Below, piece by piece: positions 31,901 through 32,854 of a stretch of DNA of 32,854 nt; the stretch's first letter is position 1, and every line of letters starts with the position of its first letter. Made by a program: the position numbers and the translations under genes. The stretch lies in contig CALIGI010000260.1 in NCBI GenBank assembly GCA_938021205.1, positions 1-32,854 of the forward strand. The letters run 5' to 3'. Under the pieces are notes generated by a model that was not told the origin of the DNA, ran no database searches, and saw nothing but the letters and a program-made list of their open reading frames with translations. This DNA comes from an uncultured Pseudanabaenaceae cyanobacterium (GTDB lineage: Bacteria > Cyanobacteriota > Cyanobacteriia > PCC-9006 > JAAUQQ01).

Positions 31901-32325
31901 TCGCCAACCACAGGATCTCCCGTGGGGGTTTGGTACTTAGCATGGAGGGCATCGAGGGGATGCTGGGTCTCTTTAAATTTCTCGACCTTGGGGGCCTGCT
32001 TCATCATGGCAAACAGCAGGCCACGCATCAGCTTAATGACGCTGTGCTCTAGCTCGAAGGTGCGGCCTGGGTCTAGGTCAGATTTGCGATAGGCGATCGC
32101 CAGGCCCCACACAGCCAAGATGCTATAAACGTTATCTCTCACCCAGGCATCGGTGTAGTCGCCGTGGGTAGTGATGGCGGTACTAGCAGGCAACAGGCCG
32201 CTGATGGGGTTTTGGCGGCTGAGGATGACGGTTTTGATCGGGTGGTAGTAGCTATCCAGGTGCTGGCGAATATCGTCGAAGTTGCGTCGTGAGGGACTGG
32301 AAGGGGAGGGGTAGCTGCTGACCAT
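28999..32325 (-). CDS. Phosphorylase kinase alpha/beta-like GH15-related protein
   Basis: This 1108-residue protein matches the N-terminal glycoside-hydrolase-15-like part and the C-terminal part of eukaryotic phosphorylase kinase alpha/beta. Strong blocks are GDYTDAWVRDNVYSILAVWG (about 60-80), YGIWERGNKINHGNAELNAS, VGMAKAALEALNGFNLFG, SKLQGRYGCKRFLRDG and LHYDPWELQQFEHIECEWPL. The family pattern YGIWERG keeps the Glu that is the general acid in GH15 glucoamylases. Whether it hydrolyses glucans or only binds them is unknown; a regulatory or carbohydrate-binding role is as likely. The frame extends to a TTG at 32346, but the ATG at 32325 was preferred. It converges with the CHAT-STAND gene after a 115-base gap, has no same-strand partner, and shows no signal peptide. 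Confidence 0.92.
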   Translation of the reverse strand: MVSSYPSPSSPSRRNFDDIRQHLDSYYHPIKTVILSRQNPISGLLPASTAITTHGDYTDAWVRDNVYSILAVWGLAIAYRKSDLDPGRTFELEHSVIKLMRGLLFAMMKQAPKVEKFKETQHPLDALHAKYQTPTGDPVVGDDEWGHLQLDATSLFLLMLAEMTASGLSIVYTMDEVNFVQNLVYYIGRTYRTPDYGIWERGNKINHGNAELNASSVGMAKAALEALNGFNLFGIHGGQASVIHVLPDEIARARATLKSLLPRESSSKEVDAATLSVIGFPAFAIEDSALADRTRNEIISKLQGRYGCKRFLRDGHQTVLEAHDRLHYDPWELQQFEHIECEWPLFYTYLMLDGLFRGDREFVADYRSRLEFVEVKLEGIALLPEIYYVPASQVEAEKEKPGSQARLPNENVPLVWAQSLYYLGQMMDDGLLAPGDIDPLGRHTHLGKLRQPTVQIALVAEDAVLQAELESCGVATQTLEQLSPIQLYEAQELSKLYQHIGANEQLKLTGRPLRRLRSLTTSRLFRIRGEAVVFLPAFLDLEQFYLTLDEPFLVAQIKSEIAYLHRNWRELGKPLLTLRITRAMVENGRDALLTLMQELNHGRCDGVPVKVGPLQQLMLTAGSERIDDPGAFAFTPFGSAASSIREAALKLNLEHNQPLSNQQEFDLEVQTEQESIFKLLHQSENLYEQIELLQTLRASNGLNFLTPLVSGQSPLTVEELIHEVYEKASQLRLWALVRRAAALLEKVDIGLSDAVTDILVRRKQIAVGKAYSEASLITQPLSNPELKAKLQEFCREDIRDRVLTQEILLHLGVLLHADPERFKGFLTLRVGYLILLLTSQIAKEQKLTQDEAYEALMQQSPFEIKMMLLAVLEGYDDLNQVLQQQESLHIGQAAQSIEFVIAQDTFEGHSPESENANRDWRQRRQLEGSLNLVPKDFYKSVWQLLNQCKGVVIGDKLERRNRLDSYPLVLEMTPGETNFALRIEHLLNKIQAPEYRQMNIEALLELAAIAQRNPELKIEDYLVLDVLVGHAVRIAWLDEHEQHRDSYSSHKAHAWGAFYQMPPTECAEAIAKAFRFLIESGYHSEEDLAVAEPEAGEKQSTPTVASSV

Positions 32326-32668
32326 GGATTCCGAGGTTTCCGTCAAAAAGAGCGTGCTGTCTAACCCGCTTATGTTGCCCAGGTAGATTCGTTGGGGCTC
32401 AAGGGCAAATAAGTCGGATTTCAGATTTTCTTAATTATTTCACATGGCTTTGTTGAATCTATGGGGTCTCCTCCCTAATTCAGCCTAGCCTCGCATTATC
32501 GTTTCCCATAATCTGACATACCAGCTACCAATTGTGCTGGCTTGAATTGCGCTAAGGGACCTCCAAGGATTTAATCATCCTCTTTCAGCCGATGAACCTT
32601 GCACTGCTGAGCCATATCTGATGAGTTCGACAGAGCAAAGCTGCCCTCACCTCGGTTGGCCTGAATCA
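32326..32668. other. Upstream region of the phosphorylase-kinase-like gene
   Basis: No gene is supported on either strand. It should hold the promoter of the leftward 1108-residue gene. The minus strand has an AT-rich stretch (about 32420-32445) and several TA-rich hexamers but no clear -35/-10 pair. The seven residues from a TTG at 32346 are in frame with the gene. Confidence 0.4.
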
Positions 32669-32782
32669 GACCAACCCCTAGCCCCTCTCCCTGGGGAGAG
32701 GGGAACATGAAAGGCTCTGGAAACAGCTTGCTTGCGTTCGGTTCCCCTTCTCTCTTAGGAGAAGGGGTTAGGGGATGAGGTC
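32669..32782. repeat. MITE-like inverted-repeat element
   Basis: Two hairpins face each other: CCCCTCTCC with GGAGAGGGG (32682-32703) and CCCCTTCTC with GAGAAGGGG (32744-32767). Their outer sequences also pair: GACC-AACCCCTAGCCCC on the left against GGGGTTAGGGGATGAGGTC on the right. I recognise this CCCCTAACCCC/GGGAGA pattern as a common dispersed repeat of cyanobacterial genomes. There is no transposase nearby, so it is a non-autonomous or degenerate element. The window ends soon after, so a neighbouring copy cannot be seen. Confidence 0.7.
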
Positions 32783-32854
32783 GGTTTGTCGACTGCCGAA
32801 CTCAGGTTAGCAATGGCAAGATTTCAGGATGGTTTAAAAATAGGAAGTCCCTAA

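Overview
The window reads as cyanobacterial chromosome. The palindrome GCGATCGC (HIP1), typical of cyanobacteria, occurs more than 15 times (for example at 4864 and 6007). The gene content fits this: aerobic coproporphyrinogen oxidase, a DUF59-Mrp ATPase next to rodA, a CobH-type protein, CHAT-domain proteins, and a large protein combining CHAT, STAND NTPase, membrane segment and WD40 repeats. I cannot assign a genus. There is no rRNA, CRISPR array, prophage or intact insertion sequence.

Layout. 1-658 has no clear gene. 659-4629 carries a CobH/CbiC-like protein (minus), an SPFH/stomatin-like protein (plus), a HAD hydrolase (minus) and hemF (minus). 5031-10033 is a rightward block: mrp and rodA (5 bases apart), a histidine kinase with a degenerate ATPase domain, and a histidine phosphatase. 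A gene-free stretch of about 600 bases ends in three hairpins before the queE-queC operon (10633-12081) for 7-deazaguanine synthesis. A tRNA-Gly(UCC) follows, then an unknown two-segment membrane protein, converging on a CHAT protein (13947-16385, minus) and pyrE (minus). 17683-20829 has a small secreted protein, a tRNA with anticodon CAU, an unknown membrane-anchored protein and a CNNM/HlyC-type CBS protein. 21074-23191 has a Gfo/Idh/MocA oxidoreductase converging on a membrane-anchored SGNH hydrolase. 23192-23948 is gene-poor but contains a structured leader and a 39-codon remnant of a Uma2 (DUF820) gene. 23949-28883 encodes the 1644-residue CHAT-STAND-WD40 protein. 28999-32325 (minus) encodes a 1108-residue protein like eukaryotic phosphorylase kinase alpha. 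The last 500 bases hold a MITE-like inverted repeat.

Most genes are housekeeping: tetrapyrrole synthesis (hemF, possibly the CobH-like protein), Fe-S assembly (mrp), cell shape (rodA), pyrimidines (pyrE) and tRNA modification (queE, queC). The strongest candidates for less-studied biology are the two proteins with predicted caspase-like CHAT protease domains. Each has an intact His/Cys pair, and they lie about 7.6 kb apart. One is joined to a STAND signalling NTPase and two predicted seven-bladed WD40 propellers, an architecture that suggests a regulated protease used in cell death, stress or defence. No function can be proven from sequence alone.
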